Assembly: GCF_900113805.1 (NCBI RefSeq)
Contig: NZ_FOQT01000004.1
Location: forward strand, 62,001-126,000
Origin: Halpernia frigidisoli
Lineage (GTDB): Bacteria; Bacteroidota; Bacteroidia; Flavobacteriales; Weeksellaceae
Direction of reading: 5' to 3'
DNA: 64,000 nt
The position numbers and the translations under genes were made by a program. Shown piece by piece: positions 41,655 through 50,967 of the stretch (positions are counted from its first letter, which is position 1; each line of letters starts with the position of its first letter). The notes below the pieces were generated by a model. That model was not told the DNA's origin. It was given only the letters and a program-made list of their open reading frames with translations, and did not search any database.

Positions 41655-42959
41655 ATGAAATATCAATCAGAAGATAAAATTTATTTGATCCATAAAAAAA
41701 CCAATGTAAAAAAATGGTTTTGGATTTCTATTGCAGTAATTATCATTGGTTTATTTTTACCATGGACACAGAATATAAGAATTAGCGGCAACGTCACATC
41801 GCTTTATCAGGGACAACGTCCGCAACAATTAAACTCACCAATTCCCGGAAAAATTGTGAAATGGTTTGTAAAAAATGGCGATGTTGTGAAAAAAGGCGAT
41901 ACAATTCTGCAGATTTCCGAAGTTAAAGATGAATATTTTGATCCACTTTTGGTAGATAGAACCGAGCAGCAAATGTCTGCTAAAAAAGGCGTTGGTAATT
42001 ATTATTCTGCAAAAGTTCAGACTACCAATTCGCAGCTTCAAGCGCTCGATAATTCTTTGAGTTTAAAAATCAGCCAGTTAAAAAATAAAATTTCGCAGCT
42101 AAACAATAAATTGACTGCCGAAGAAGCAGAATTTGTCGCAGTAAAAAATGAATTAAGATTAAGCGAAGATCAATTTAACAGACAAAAAAAAATGTTTGAT
42201 GATGGATTGGTTTCTCTCACGCAGTTTCAGCAGAGAAGCGCTTCTTTTCAAAATACTTTGGCTAAAGAAACGGCTACCGAAAATAAAATTGCACAAACCA
42301 GACAGGAAATCAACAATACACAAATTGATCAAAATGCGGCGGTACAGGAATACAGCGAAAAGATCAGTAAAATAGAAGGCGATCGTTTTCAGGCGTTGGG
42401 TCAAATAGAAGGAAATTCTGGGGATATTGCTAAACTCGAAAACCAGATTACGAATTATAAAACCCGAAAAGGCTTATATTTTATCATTGCATCTCAAGAC
42501 GGACAAATTACGCAACTTAATAAAGCGGGAATCGGAGAAATTCTTAAAGATGGAGAAAGTATCGGCATGATAGTTCCCACAACTGTGGATTATGCCGTAG
42601 AATTTTACGTGAAGCCTGTTGATTTGCCTTTGATAAAAGAAGGACAGTCTGTTACCTGTATTTTCGACGGTTTTCCAGCGATCGTTTTTTCTGCTTATCC
42701 TGAAAATACTTATGGTACTTTTCAGGGCAAAGTGCTTGTAGTGGAAAATAATATCAGCGAAAACGGAATGTTCAAAGCAATTATAATTCAGGATAAAAAT
42801 GATAAAAAGTGGCCGCAAAAAATAAAAATGGGAACAGGCGCGCAGGGAATTGCAATTTTAAATGACGTCCCTATCTGGTATGAGATCTGGAGAAATGTAA
42901 ATGGTTTCCCACCAGATTATTATCAAATAAAAAGTAAAGAAGGTGAGAAGAAAAAATAA
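41655..42959 (+). CDS. HlyD-family periplasmic adaptor
   Basis: This 434-residue adaptor has one N-terminal membrane helix (WFWISIAVIIIGLFLPWT, about 21-38) and a lipoyl-type half-domain (GKIVKWFVKNGDVVKKGDTI). A long coiled coil (about 95-265, with LKNKISQLNNKLTAEEAEF) follows, then the second lipoyl half (GLYFIIASQDGQITQLNKAG) and a C-terminal beta-barrel domain. It would bridge the ABC protein and the TolC-type channel. Seven bases separate it from the ABC gene, and the TolC gene overlaps its end by 17 bases. Confidence 0.93.
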   Translation: MKYQSEDKIYLIHKKTNVKKWFWISIAVIIIGLFLPWTQNIRISGNVTSLYQGQRPQQLNSPIPGKIVKWFVKNGDVVKKGDTILQISEVKDEYFDPLLVDRTEQQMSAKKGVGNYYSAKVQTTNSQLQALDNSLSLKISQLKNKISQLNNKLTAEEAEFVAVKNELRLSEDQFNRQKKMFDDGLVSLTQFQQRSASFQNTLAKETATENKIAQTRQEINNTQIDQNAAVQEYSEKISKIEGDRFQALGQIEGNSGDIAKLENQITNYKTRKGLYFIIASQDGQITQLNKAGIGEILKDGESIGMIVPTTVDYAVEFYVKPVDLPLIKEGQSVTCIFDGFPAIVFSAYPENTYGTFQGKVLVVENNISENGMFKAIIIQDKNDKKWPQKIKMGTGAQGIAILNDVPIWYEIWRNVNGFPPDYYQIKSKEGEKKK

Positions 42960-44340
42960 AATAGTATTCGCATTTTTATTACTGGTTTCCTCTCTTTTTC
43001 AGGCGCAGGATTCTTTGCTGATGTCAAAAAATGAGTTTTTAAATATTGTTAAAAATTATCATCCGCTTCTTAAAAAATATCAGCTGCAGAACAAAATCGC
43101 GCAGGCTGAAATTACTAAAGCGAGAGGCAATTTTGATCCTGTTTTAAGTGCAAAAACAGCCCAGAAAAATATTGATAATGCCCTTTATTACGATCAAAAA
43201 AATATAGAATTGGGAATTCCCACCTGGTATGGCGTCGAAATAAATGGCGCGTATAATTATCTCACCGGTGATAAATTAAATCCTAGCGAGACCAAAGGCG
43301 GTCTCTATAATTATGGTTTAACGGTACCATTAGCAAAAAATCTTTTATATGATAAAAGACGGGCAGCGCTTGAACAGGCGAAAGCAGCGGAAAAAATGAC
43401 GCGTGCCGAGCAAATTATTTTAAGCAATGAACTTCTTTTGGAAGCAGAAAACAGTTATTGGGAATGGGTAAAAAACTACGAAGTTTTAAAAATTCAAAAG
43501 AAAAATGTTACACTTAATAAAAAGCGGTTTGCTTTAATTAAAAAAACTTTTTCTTACGGTGAAATTGCCGCAATCGATACTGTGGAGGCAGAATCTCAAC
43601 TTCAAAATTTTCAGATTCAGGAGAAAGATGCATCGCTTAATTTTATAAAAAGCACGCAAGATCTTCAGGTTTTCCTCTGGCAGGATAATCTGGAATTTTA
43701 TCAAATCAAAGTGCCCATTTTTCCCTCCGAAAAGATGAATCTTGAATTCACGGATGATTACCTTTTTTTAGCACAAAAATTAAGTAAAGATAATCTGGTC
43801 AATTCTCAGTTTTTAAAATATTATGCTTTTAAAAATAACATTCTGGAAAGCGAAAGAAAATTGAAATGGCAAAGTTTTCTTCCCAAAATTGATTTCACTT
43901 ATCAGTTTTACAACAAGCAAAACGAAAATCCACAATATTTACCCTTTTTTGAGGATAATTTTCAATATGGATTAAAACTGGAAATCCCAATATTTTTAAG
44001 AGGTGCAAGAGCAGATTACCAAATGGCTAAAATTAAACTGCTTCAAAATGAGCAGGATATTAAATTAAAAGAAAACGAATTGCTTGTAAAAACCCAAACT
44101 TATGAGCAGGAAGTAGAAAATTATAATTCGCAAATATTTTTAGCAGAAAGAAATCTTAAAAATTTTCAGCTACTTTTAAAAGCAGAAGAAACAAAATTTG
44201 AAAACGGCGAAAGTTCCATATTTTTAATAAATTCCCGGGAAAATAAAGCGATTGAATCTCAGGAAAAATTGATCAATCTGAAATCAAAAGTGATCAAAAG
44301 TTATATTAAACTAAAATGGCTAAGTGAAAATTTAGAGTAA
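42943..44340 (+). CDS. TolC-family outer-membrane efflux protein
   Basis: This 465-residue protein has a signal peptide (VFAFLLLVSSLFQAQ) and the two helical outer-membrane-efflux repeats. Typical phrases are ILSNELLLEAENSYWEWVKN, LINLKSKVIKSYIKLKWLSE and GEIAAIDTVEAESQLQNFQI. It starts with GTG at 42943 inside the end of the hlyD-type gene; the overlap of 17 bases indicates translational coupling. It completes a tripartite exporter with the ABC and HlyD proteins; the exported substrate is unknown. Confidence 0.93.
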   Translation: MRRKNKIVFAFLLLVSSLFQAQDSLLMSKNEFLNIVKNYHPLLKKYQLQNKIAQAEITKARGNFDPVLSAKTAQKNIDNALYYDQKNIELGIPTWYGVEINGAYNYLTGDKLNPSETKGGLYNYGLTVPLAKNLLYDKRRAALEQAKAAEKMTRAEQIILSNELLLEAENSYWEWVKNYEVLKIQKKNVTLNKKRFALIKKTFSYGEIAAIDTVEAESQLQNFQIQEKDASLNFIKSTQDLQVFLWQDNLEFYQIKVPIFPSEKMNLEFTDDYLFLAQKLSKDNLVNSQFLKYYAFKNNILESERKLKWQSFLPKIDFTYQFYNKQNENPQYLPFFEDNFQYGLKLEIPIFLRGARADYQMAKIKLLQNEQDIKLKENELLVKTQTYEQEVENYNSQIFLAERNLKNFQLLLKAEETKFENGESSIFLINSRENKAIESQEKLINLKSKVIKSYIKLKWLSENLE

Positions 44341-44462
44341 AAACTGGTTTTATTTAAATCTGATTTTAATAGTATTTTTTAAAAATTTATTACATAACTT
44401 CGAAAATATTTCCTGAAAAAAATAAAATAAATCAAGATATTTTAACCAAAAACTGACATAAT

Positions 44463-44957
44463 ATGGAAACATTAGAAAATTTAAAAAAAGAATTAAACAA
44501 CGAATACGAAACCACAAGAAGTTTCATTGCCAACTTTCCGTCGGATAAAAATAATTTTAAACCGCACGATAAAAGTATGCAGATCATGCCGCTCGCCACG
44601 CATATTGTAGAAATTTTTTCCTGGCCGGAAATGATCTTTAAAACTGACAAACTGGATTTTGCCGCCGGCGATTATAAACCCACATTTTTAGATACAAAAA
44701 AAGAGCTTGTCGAAAAAATGGAAAGCGATTTTATAAAAGGTAAAAATGCATTAGAAAATGCGACTGAAGAAGACCTTGATAAGCGCTGGACAATGAATAA
44801 CGGCGATGTTGTTTTAATGGATTTTAATAAATATGAAGCGATCCGTCACGCTTTAAATCAAATTACGCATCACCGCGCGCAACTTGGCGTTTATTACCGA
44901 ATGAACGATATTCCGTTGCCGGGAAGCTACGGACCGAGCGCGGACACAGGTTTTTAG
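44463..44957 (+). CDS. DinB-family protein
   Basis: This 164-residue protein is a four-helix-bundle enzyme-like member of the DinB/YfiT superfamily. Three candidate metal-binding His are visible: near residue 46 (ATHIVE), near 135 (AIRHALNQITHHRAQLGVYYR) and its neighbour at 143. The phrase ITHHRAQLGVYYRMNDIPLPGSYGPS is typical. Family members are metal-dependent thiol transferases in some bacteria (bacillithiol or mycothiol); the substrate here is unknown. It is cytoplasmic, probably single-gene, and is followed by a strong bidirectional terminator. Confidence 0.85.
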   Translation: METLENLKKELNNEYETTRSFIANFPSDKNNFKPHDKSMQIMPLATHIVEIFSWPEMIFKTDKLDFAAGDYKPTFLDTKKELVEKMESDFIKGKNALENATEEDLDKRWTMNNGDVVLMDFNKYEAIRHALNQITHHRAQLGVYYRMNDIPLPGSYGPSADTGF

Positions 44958-44992
44958 CAAAAATATAATTGGTAATTATCAATATTTAAAAT

Positions 44993-45024
44993 AAAATTTC
45001 CGCTTTATAAGAGCGGAAATTTTT
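44993..45024. terminator. Bidirectional terminator between DinB and GLPGLI genes
   Basis: A 12-base-pair stem (AAAATTTCCGCT against AGCGGAAATTTT) with an eight-base loop. It includes the first bases of the GLPGLI stop region at 45023. Confidence 0.88.
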
Positions 45025-45896
45025 ATTTTATGTTCAGTTCGATATGGTTATTATCTTCTGCCATTTCCTGTTTGGCCGCTTTATCCATTTCTCTTAAAAC
45101 ATCTTTTGGGTCCGAAAATTCCTGTCCGTTAATGTTTACTTTTATCTGAGAATTTGGCATTTTAAGCATTTCGCGCAATCCTTGAAAGGGATCTTTTTTG
45201 TACTTTTCAAGTTGAACCAAGTATTGCTTTCTGCTTACATCCAGGGCTTTTCTTTTGTAAAAATCTGGTAATTTATCGCTTTTAACAGCGGTATTTTCTG
45301 TCATTTGGAATTTCTTAATTCCTTTCCATAATCATTGAATGACTTTTTGTGTCGTCTTCAATTTTTAAAATTAAACCCGGAAGTCCAAAAAATTTATAGG
45401 GACCATCCTGAATCGGAATTTCAGATGTAAAAAATGCCGTCCAATGTCTTCCCGCAAAATTTGTAGTTGCTTTTTGCACATTATAACCTTCAACTTTATC
45501 AACATCTTTTAATATCGTCCATTGAAATTTTCTGTCTTCTGAAACTTTGTAATTATCATTATCAACTGAAGTGAATAAGTACGTCTGATAATCCGGATAT
45601 TTTTTTTCTACAGAATACAAAACATCGCCAGACGAATGTCCCTGTGAAATTGAAATATGTCCGCCGCCCAGAGAAAGTTGTTTTTTAATGATTTCAAGTT
45701 GAATAGAGTCACTGTCAAATTTCTTTTTGCTGTAATATTTTGACCCATCTTTGTCAATATCAAGATACATCCATTCTTTTTTTAGACTGTCAATTTTGGT
45801 AGAATCTGATCTAAATTTATACTCATAAATAACCCTCGTATTCTGAGAATGTGCCGCAAAAGATATTAGTAGAAAGATAAAAATCAGTTTTCTCAT
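45023..45896 (-). pseudogene. GLPGLI family gene broken by a +1 frameshift
   Basis: Two frames make up one gene. The N-terminal part (45896 down to 45315, 193 residues) has a signal peptide, TTNFAGRHWTAFFTS and the motif FFGLPGLILKIEDDTKSHSMIMERN, then a stop. The C-terminal part (45023-45304 and a few codons before) continues KKFQMTENTAV and ends with YKKDPFQGLREML. The intact paralogue at 38248-39132 reads LRGNKKVENF at the join, which matches ERN followed by KKFQ. Removing one T at about 45317 restores one frame. A disabled gene, a sequencing error, or rarely a recoding event are the options. It starts one base after the stop of its upstream outer-membrane partner. Confidence 0.85.
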
Positions 45897-45897
45897 C

Positions 45898-48561
45898 TTA
45901 TTTAAAGTTAAATTTAACGGTAAACATTACCTGAGTTGGTCTTAATTGAATTCTTGTAAAAGAAGGTAATGTTGGATTGTTGTCAAATCTTTCAAAAACT
46001 TTTCGGTTGGCGATATTTAGCCATTTTACTTCAAAATCGATTTTCTTTTTTGCCCAGGTGTACTGATAAGCAATATCATAAAAAGGATTTTTGTAATTGA
46101 TATTTCCCTGGCCGGAGTTGATTTGATCCCAGTTGAAGGTAATAATATTATTTTCTAAGGGGTAAAAAGCGGTTGTCAAATTATGATTATAACCGGTGCT
46201 TTTAATATTTCCACCTAATATAGTATTTTGATCCGTCCAGGATTTTGTAAAGTTAAAATCTACACTTACCCAGGAAAAATAGGCATTGTTAAATTTAAAA
46301 CCTACGTTCTGAGAATTTCTTTCGCTTTTATAAAAAAGATTATTTTGAAACTGATCCGAAAGTGATTTATTGTTGGAAGCATTTATAGAAGCGTTGGTTT
46401 TAAACTTTGGGAAATATTTACCAACTTCAACGCTCTCATTGTTTGAGGTAGAAGAATTATCCTGCTCGATATAATTAGTAATTATACGACCTATAGCGTC
46501 AACTAAAGGCGTAGCAATCACATTACTTTTATTTGTACTGTAATTATAACGGATATTGAAAAACAAATTATTAAGTGGATTTCTGTATTCAATTCTTGGT
46601 CCTGCGCTTTTAGATATACTTTCAGATATCGGCGTATTGGCAGCCACAGCATTTATAAAATTAGGATTTGTAAGTAAATAGCCGGCATAAGTATCTTGGA
46701 TAGAACCAAAATTATAATTTAAATTCCCAAAAAAGCTGGCTTTCCAGAAAGAGGCAAAAGAATACTGTGCAAATGCGTTTGGTTCAAAAGTTACTTTATT
46801 AAGATCTTTTGACACATTTGTACGTGGATCATCCGCTTTTATACTGTTAAAATTTACCGGAAAATTTGAATAAAGTTGCCAAGAATCACTTTTATAATTC
46901 ACGCCTAACTGTGCGTATGGTTTGGCTGTTGTAAATTTAAGATCATTTGTATAAGTTGACGGAAAACCAAATAATCCTTTGTTATTATAACCAAGAAGTT
47001 GGGTATTTAAAAGATTATAATTGTAATCGAAACCAACTTCCGGCGTAAAAGTCCAGTTTTTTGCGCTAAATCCTAAATTAACGGAATGGTTTGCTTCAAA
47101 AGTTTTTAGTTTAAAATCCTGCTGAAGTTTATCTGCATTGGTCGGGAAAACATTGGCATAACTGGCGGGCGTAAATTCTAAGCTTTGCGCATCATCCTGG
47201 TAATTAATGTAAGACATCAAATTGACCATTTTCTCTTTCCATGGAATGATCGTACTTAAAGAGTTTTGAAAAGATGAGGTTGGCGAGTTTACACTTTCAG
47301 ATGCCGCCTGCAAACCAACTCTCTGACTGTTTCTGCTAACTTCAGCGCGGTCGCCGTTCCAGAATTGAGAAAAAGTAGTGGTGTTTTTAAAGAACCCTTT
47401 TTTAGCATTTTTAGTGAAAATTAATTCACCTTTCAGTTTATCTGTGTATAATTTATTTGAAATCGTGGTTGCAAAAGCCGTATTCGTTTGCAAATTGGTG
47501 GTTTGCTCCAGATAATCTCTGCTGATAGCGTTGTTTGTATAGCTTGCATTCCCTTTAAGCTCCCACTGTTTGTCCTTATCGATGTTGGTTAAAAAGTTGG
47601 CCGCTAAATAATGCACATTATTAAATAAATATCTTTTTTCCGGTAAATTTGGGGTGTCGGCTTTTTCCACGCCGATCCAGTTGTTTTGGGAAACATTTCC
47701 TCGTCTGCCTTCAAAACGGTTTCCGAAGGATAATAAGTTGCCATCATTTTCTACAGATTCTCCATTATTATTGGTTTTATAATTGACAACATATTGTACT
47801 TTTTGCCCAAAAAACATAGGCGTCAATTTTACATTATAAGCAAACGGATCTGCAAAACCCGCCCCAACTTCGCCGCGACCTGTCATCGTAACGGATTTTT
47901 TTAAAACCACATTTAATGCGGCATTTTGAGAAGGCACTTTGTCCTGAAGAATTTTTACGGGCTGGTGATTTTCTAAAACTTCTACTTTTTGCACGGCATC
48001 TTTTGGCAAAGCATTATTGATGCTTCCGTAAGCGCCTTCCATTAAATCTTTTCCGTTGACATAAAATTTATTGATCGGCTCACCCTGGTATAAAACAGAG
48101 CCGTCAGGATTTACTTCGATTCCCGGGATTTTCTTTAAAACATCGGCTAAAGAACGGTCACTTTTATTTTCAAAAGCTTTAAGATCATAAGAAATAGTAT
48201 CGCCTTTTTTGGTGATCATTCTTGTTTTTATTTTGACCTCTTTAATTTCTGTAGCCTGAGATTCTAAGCTAAAATTAGACGTTTGGGTAGAGTTTGAAAC
48301 TGATTTTAAAAAAGGTTTTTGGTTAAAAGCTTTTATTTTTAAATCTAAATTCGGAACTGCTGTGGTGAAAGTCACTTTATATTCACCTTTAGAATTAGTA
48401 ATTGAGTAGGCGATGATCGCATCTTTTCCGGCCTCTTCTACAGTGACGGAAGCACTTGGAATTGGCTGTCCGTCTGAATCTGTGATCTTCCCGGAAATCG
48501 TGTTTTGAGCGAATAGAATTCCTGAAAAAGACAGGAATAAAAAGAGTAAAAGGTTTTTCAT
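45898..48561 (-). CDS. Outer-membrane beta-barrel protein with carboxypeptidase-regulatory-like domain
   Basis: This 887-residue protein resembles a TonB-type receptor without an obvious TonB box. It has a signal peptide (LLFLFLSFSGILFAQ) and the regulatory-like domain (about 20-100, ISGKITDSDGQPIPSASVTV). A plug with the phrases LADVLKKIPGIEVNPDGSVL and NKFYVNGKDLMEGAYGSI is followed by a barrel of aromatic-rich strands that ends VMFTVKFNFK with the terminal aromatic residue. I chose the ATG at 48561 because the signal peptide begins there; the frame extends to 48645. It is followed after one base by the GLPGLI gene, a pairing I know from other flavobacteria. Confidence 0.85.
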   Translation of the reverse strand: MKNLLLFLFLSFSGILFAQNTISGKITDSDGQPIPSASVTVEEAGKDAIIAYSITNSKGEYKVTFTTAVPNLDLKIKAFNQKPFLKSVSNSTQTSNFSLESQATEIKEVKIKTRMITKKGDTISYDLKAFENKSDRSLADVLKKIPGIEVNPDGSVLYQGEPINKFYVNGKDLMEGAYGSINNALPKDAVQKVEVLENHQPVKILQDKVPSQNAALNVVLKKSVTMTGRGEVGAGFADPFAYNVKLTPMFFGQKVQYVVNYKTNNNGESVENDGNLLSFGNRFEGRRGNVSQNNWIGVEKADTPNLPEKRYLFNNVHYLAANFLTNIDKDKQWELKGNASYTNNAISRDYLEQTTNLQTNTAFATTISNKLYTDKLKGELIFTKNAKKGFFKNTTTFSQFWNGDRAEVSRNSQRVGLQAASESVNSPTSSFQNSLSTIIPWKEKMVNLMSYINYQDDAQSLEFTPASYANVFPTNADKLQQDFKLKTFEANHSVNLGFSAKNWTFTPEVGFDYNYNLLNTQLLGYNNKGLFGFPSTYTNDLKFTTAKPYAQLGVNYKSDSWQLYSNFPVNFNSIKADDPRTNVSKDLNKVTFEPNAFAQYSFASFWKASFFGNLNYNFGSIQDTYAGYLLTNPNFINAVAANTPISESISKSAGPRIEYRNPLNNLFFNIRYNYSTNKSNVIATPLVDAIGRIITNYIEQDNSSTSNNESVEVGKYFPKFKTNASINASNNKSLSDQFQNNLFYKSERNSQNVGFKFNNAYFSWVSVDFNFTKSWTDQNTILGGNIKSTGYNHNLTTAFYPLENNIITFNWDQINSGQGNINYKNPFYDIAYQYTWAKKKIDFEVKWLNIANRKVFERFDNNPTLPSFTRIQLRPTQVMFTVKFNFK

Positions 48562-48718
48562 GGTTGTTATTTCTGTGAAATTAGTAAGCAAAGCGACGGT
48601 CTTGTTACAAATTTTTAAACAATTATTTAAAAGCGTCTGCAACAATTATAGACAATAAGATGATTAAGCTATAGATTGGTTAAACGAAGATTAAAAAAAA
48701 TTCTATTAATTTTTTCTC

Positions 48719-48726
48719 TAAATTTG
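48719..48726 (+). promoter_or_regulatory. -7 element of the JmjC/cupin gene
   Basis: TAAATTTG lies 18-25 bases before the ATG at 48744, a full match to TAnnTTTG. Confidence 0.5.
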
Positions 48727-48743
48727 CTGATTAACTCAAAATT

Positions 48744-49625
48744 ATGCCGCTTCATTTAAAACCAATAGACATTGTAGACGATATTTCAAAAGAAGATTTT
48801 TTTGAAAAATATCTAAAACCGCGTAAACCTGTTGTCATAAAAAATATGGCAAAAAAATGGCCCGCTTACCACAAGTGGACGATGGAATACATGAAAGAAG
48901 CCGTTGGCGATGTTGAAGTGCCACTTTATGACAGCGCAAAAGCAGATCCTGCTGCGCCGATAAATGCATCTTCTGCTAAAATGAAATTTTCAGATTATAT
49001 TGATTTAATTAAATCTACACCAACGGATTTACGGATTTTTCTTTTTGATCCGATAAAACACGCGCCAAAATTACTCGATGATTATATTTCACCGAAAGAA
49101 TTAATGGGTGGTTTTTTAGATAAATATCCAAATATGTTTTTTGGCGGACAAGGTTCAGAGACATTTTTGCATTTTGATATTGATATGGCGCATATTTTCC
49201 ACACGCATTTTAATGGGAGAAAACACGTGCTTTTATTTGATTATAAATGGAAAGACCGCCTTTATAAAATTCCGTTCGCCACTTATGCATTGGAAGATTA
49301 TGATATTTCAAATCCTGATTTTAAAAATTTTCCGGCTTTAGATGGTGTAGAAGGCGTAGAATGTTTTCTGGAACACGGCGACACTTTATTTATGCCAACA
49401 GGTTTCTGGCATTACATGAAATATTTGGATGGCAGTTTTTCAATTTCTTTAAGAGCCTGGGACAAATCCTGGGGCGTAAAAGCACACTCACTTTGGAATT
49501 TGACGGTTCGAAGAAAGTTTGATGACATCATGAAGAAAAATTACAAGACCAAATATATGAGCTGGAAAGAAAAACAAGCTGTTAAAATTGCCAATAAGGC
49601 TTTGGCTAAAGGTTTACCTAAATAA
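48744..49625 (+). CDS. JmjC/cupin-8 Fe(II)/2-oxoglutarate-type hydroxylase
   Basis: This 293-residue protein has the cupin-8/JmjC fold. The metal triad His143-x-Asp145 (FLHFDIDM) and His223 (GFWHYMKY) is present, along with RKPVVIKNMAKKWPAY near the start and HGDTLFMPTGFWHY near residue 215. Family members hydroxylate proteins or RNA-associated targets using iron and 2-oxoglutarate; the target is unknown. No signal peptide. It is single-gene, with its own promoter and terminator. Confidence 0.87.
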   Translation: MPLHLKPIDIVDDISKEDFFEKYLKPRKPVVIKNMAKKWPAYHKWTMEYMKEAVGDVEVPLYDSAKADPAAPINASSAKMKFSDYIDLIKSTPTDLRIFLFDPIKHAPKLLDDYISPKELMGGFLDKYPNMFFGGQGSETFLHFDIDMAHIFHTHFNGRKHVLLFDYKWKDRLYKIPFATYALEDYDISNPDFKNFPALDGVEGVECFLEHGDTLFMPTGFWHYMKYLDGSFSISLRAWDKSWGVKAHSLWNLTVRRKFDDIMKKNYKTKYMSWKEKQAVKIANKALAKGLPK

Positions 49626-49633
49626 ATTTAAAG

Positions 49634-49662
49634 CGCTTTCACATTTATGAAAGCGTTTTTTT
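49634..49662 (+). terminator. Terminator of the JmjC/cupin gene
   Basis: An eight-base-pair stem (CGCTTTCA against TGAAAGCG) with a six-base loop and a T run; it ends at the stop codon of the convergent membrane-protein gene. Confidence 0.85.
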
Positions 49663-50935
49663 ATTGGTAATATTTATTTAAAAAATCAAAAAATTCTTCC
49701 ATTCTGATAATATTATTTAAACCTAAATAAATAATCAAAATTCCAAGCGAACAGTATAAAAAAGTTTGAATTTTAGGTGAATTTTTATAGGCAAAAAATA
49801 ACCAACCTATCAAAAGTGGATAGACGAAAACAAAGTGTCCGCCGTAAATATAAGCCGTGTGCAAACCAAATTTTAAAAAACAATGAATGATAACATCTAT
49901 TAATAAAGATATCGTTAAAACCTGAACAAGTTTATTTTTAAAATTTTTAGCGTAACTCCAAAAGATCAGGCCAAAAACTACCGCTACAAAAATATACGGG
50001 ATCCAACTGCTGTAAACATCCATGAATAAAGCCTTATATTTAAAACCAACCTTACTGTGGTAATCACGGATCGCAAAATTTGAAAACAACATATTTCCGC
50101 CAAAAAACCAGGATGTAATCATGTCCCAAAGCGGCGTGATCTTCGGCTTTGAAAATTTCTCGTACTGTTCGCCGGTTTTTGCAAATATTCTGGTGTAATC
50201 AAAATTAACACGGTTAAGATAAAGCAGGATGAAGATGATAATTGAGATTGCAGATCTTAAAATAACATTTAGCACTTTCTTCCAGTTCCAGAATAATTTT
50301 TTTTCAAATAAGACAGGAATAAAAACTTTAACCGCATTAGTTATAGTCAAGCCCCCAATAAAAATGGTCGAAAGAACCATTGCCGATCCTGAAATTTTTT
50401 CGTCTTTTCTTAATTTTAAAGCTGAATAATAATTAAATAAAACCAGAAAAAATAGAGTGTAAGTGTAAGTTTCCGGCGTAAAGGAAAGAAGAATATTTGT
50501 GGCAAAAAGTGAGAAAAAAACCACAATTAAAAGTGAAATTTTTAACGGAAGTCTGATGATATTTTTTAAATATTTAAAGATCTGCACCAGACTTAAACTT
50601 ATTGCAAAATTGCTCAAAAATGCTAAAACCAGGCGAAAAGTGAAATCCATTTTTCCGCCGGAAATCAGTAATGCAAAATTTCTTATAAAGTCAAAAAAAT
50701 AGTTGGAAAGCGGATGTCTTTCAAAACCGCCGCCTGTCATTACAATGGCGCGGTTGTCAAAACTAAAATAAGCATCCCACGGAATTCTGTTGTCGAAAAT
50801 GATCCGGTAATTTAGCGCCAAAAAACTACCAAGAACGCCATAAACTGTGAAAAAAAATATAAATAAAAACAATTCATTCCTTTGGCTTGGGAAAGTTGTT
50901 TTTAAAAGATCTGTTGATTTTTGTTTAAAATTCAA
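49661..50935 (-). CDS. Polytopic membrane protein, possibly DUF6080/glycosyltransferase-39-like
   Basis: This 424-residue protein has about ten predicted membrane helices. Conserved-looking polar features are the first-loop Asp-containing DNRIPWDAYFSFDNRAIVMT and ERHPLSNYFFDFIRN (which resembles the HP-containing loop of GT39/GT87-type lipid-sugar transferases), and SFTPETYTYTLFF. I think of the DUF6080 group from Bacteroidota but cannot confirm it. It might move sugars from lipid carriers onto surface targets. It is single-gene; the neighbour selO is 32 bases upstream and on the same strand. Confidence 0.65.
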   Translation of the reverse strand: MNFKQKSTDLLKTTFPSQRNELFLFIFFFTVYGVLGSFLALNYRIIFDNRIPWDAYFSFDNRAIVMTGGGFERHPLSNYFFDFIRNFALLISGGKMDFTFRLVLAFLSNFAISLSLVQIFKYLKNIIRLPLKISLLIVVFFSLFATNILLSFTPETYTYTLFFLVLFNYYSALKLRKDEKISGSAMVLSTIFIGGLTITNAVKVFIPVLFEKKLFWNWKKVLNVILRSAISIIIFILLYLNRVNFDYTRIFAKTGEQYEKFSKPKITPLWDMITSWFFGGNMLFSNFAIRDYHSKVGFKYKALFMDVYSSWIPYIFVAVVFGLIFWSYAKNFKNKLVQVLTISLLIDVIIHCFLKFGLHTAYIYGGHFVFVYPLLIGWLFFAYKNSPKIQTFLYCSLGILIIYLGLNNIIRMEEFFDFLNKYYQ

Positions 50936-50967
50936 GATTAAAAAGTTTTGCGCAAAAATACACTTTT

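Noticed and set aside
44341-44462. Additional small gene between the TolC and DinB genes
   Set aside because: The 122 bases are AT-rich without a usable frame.
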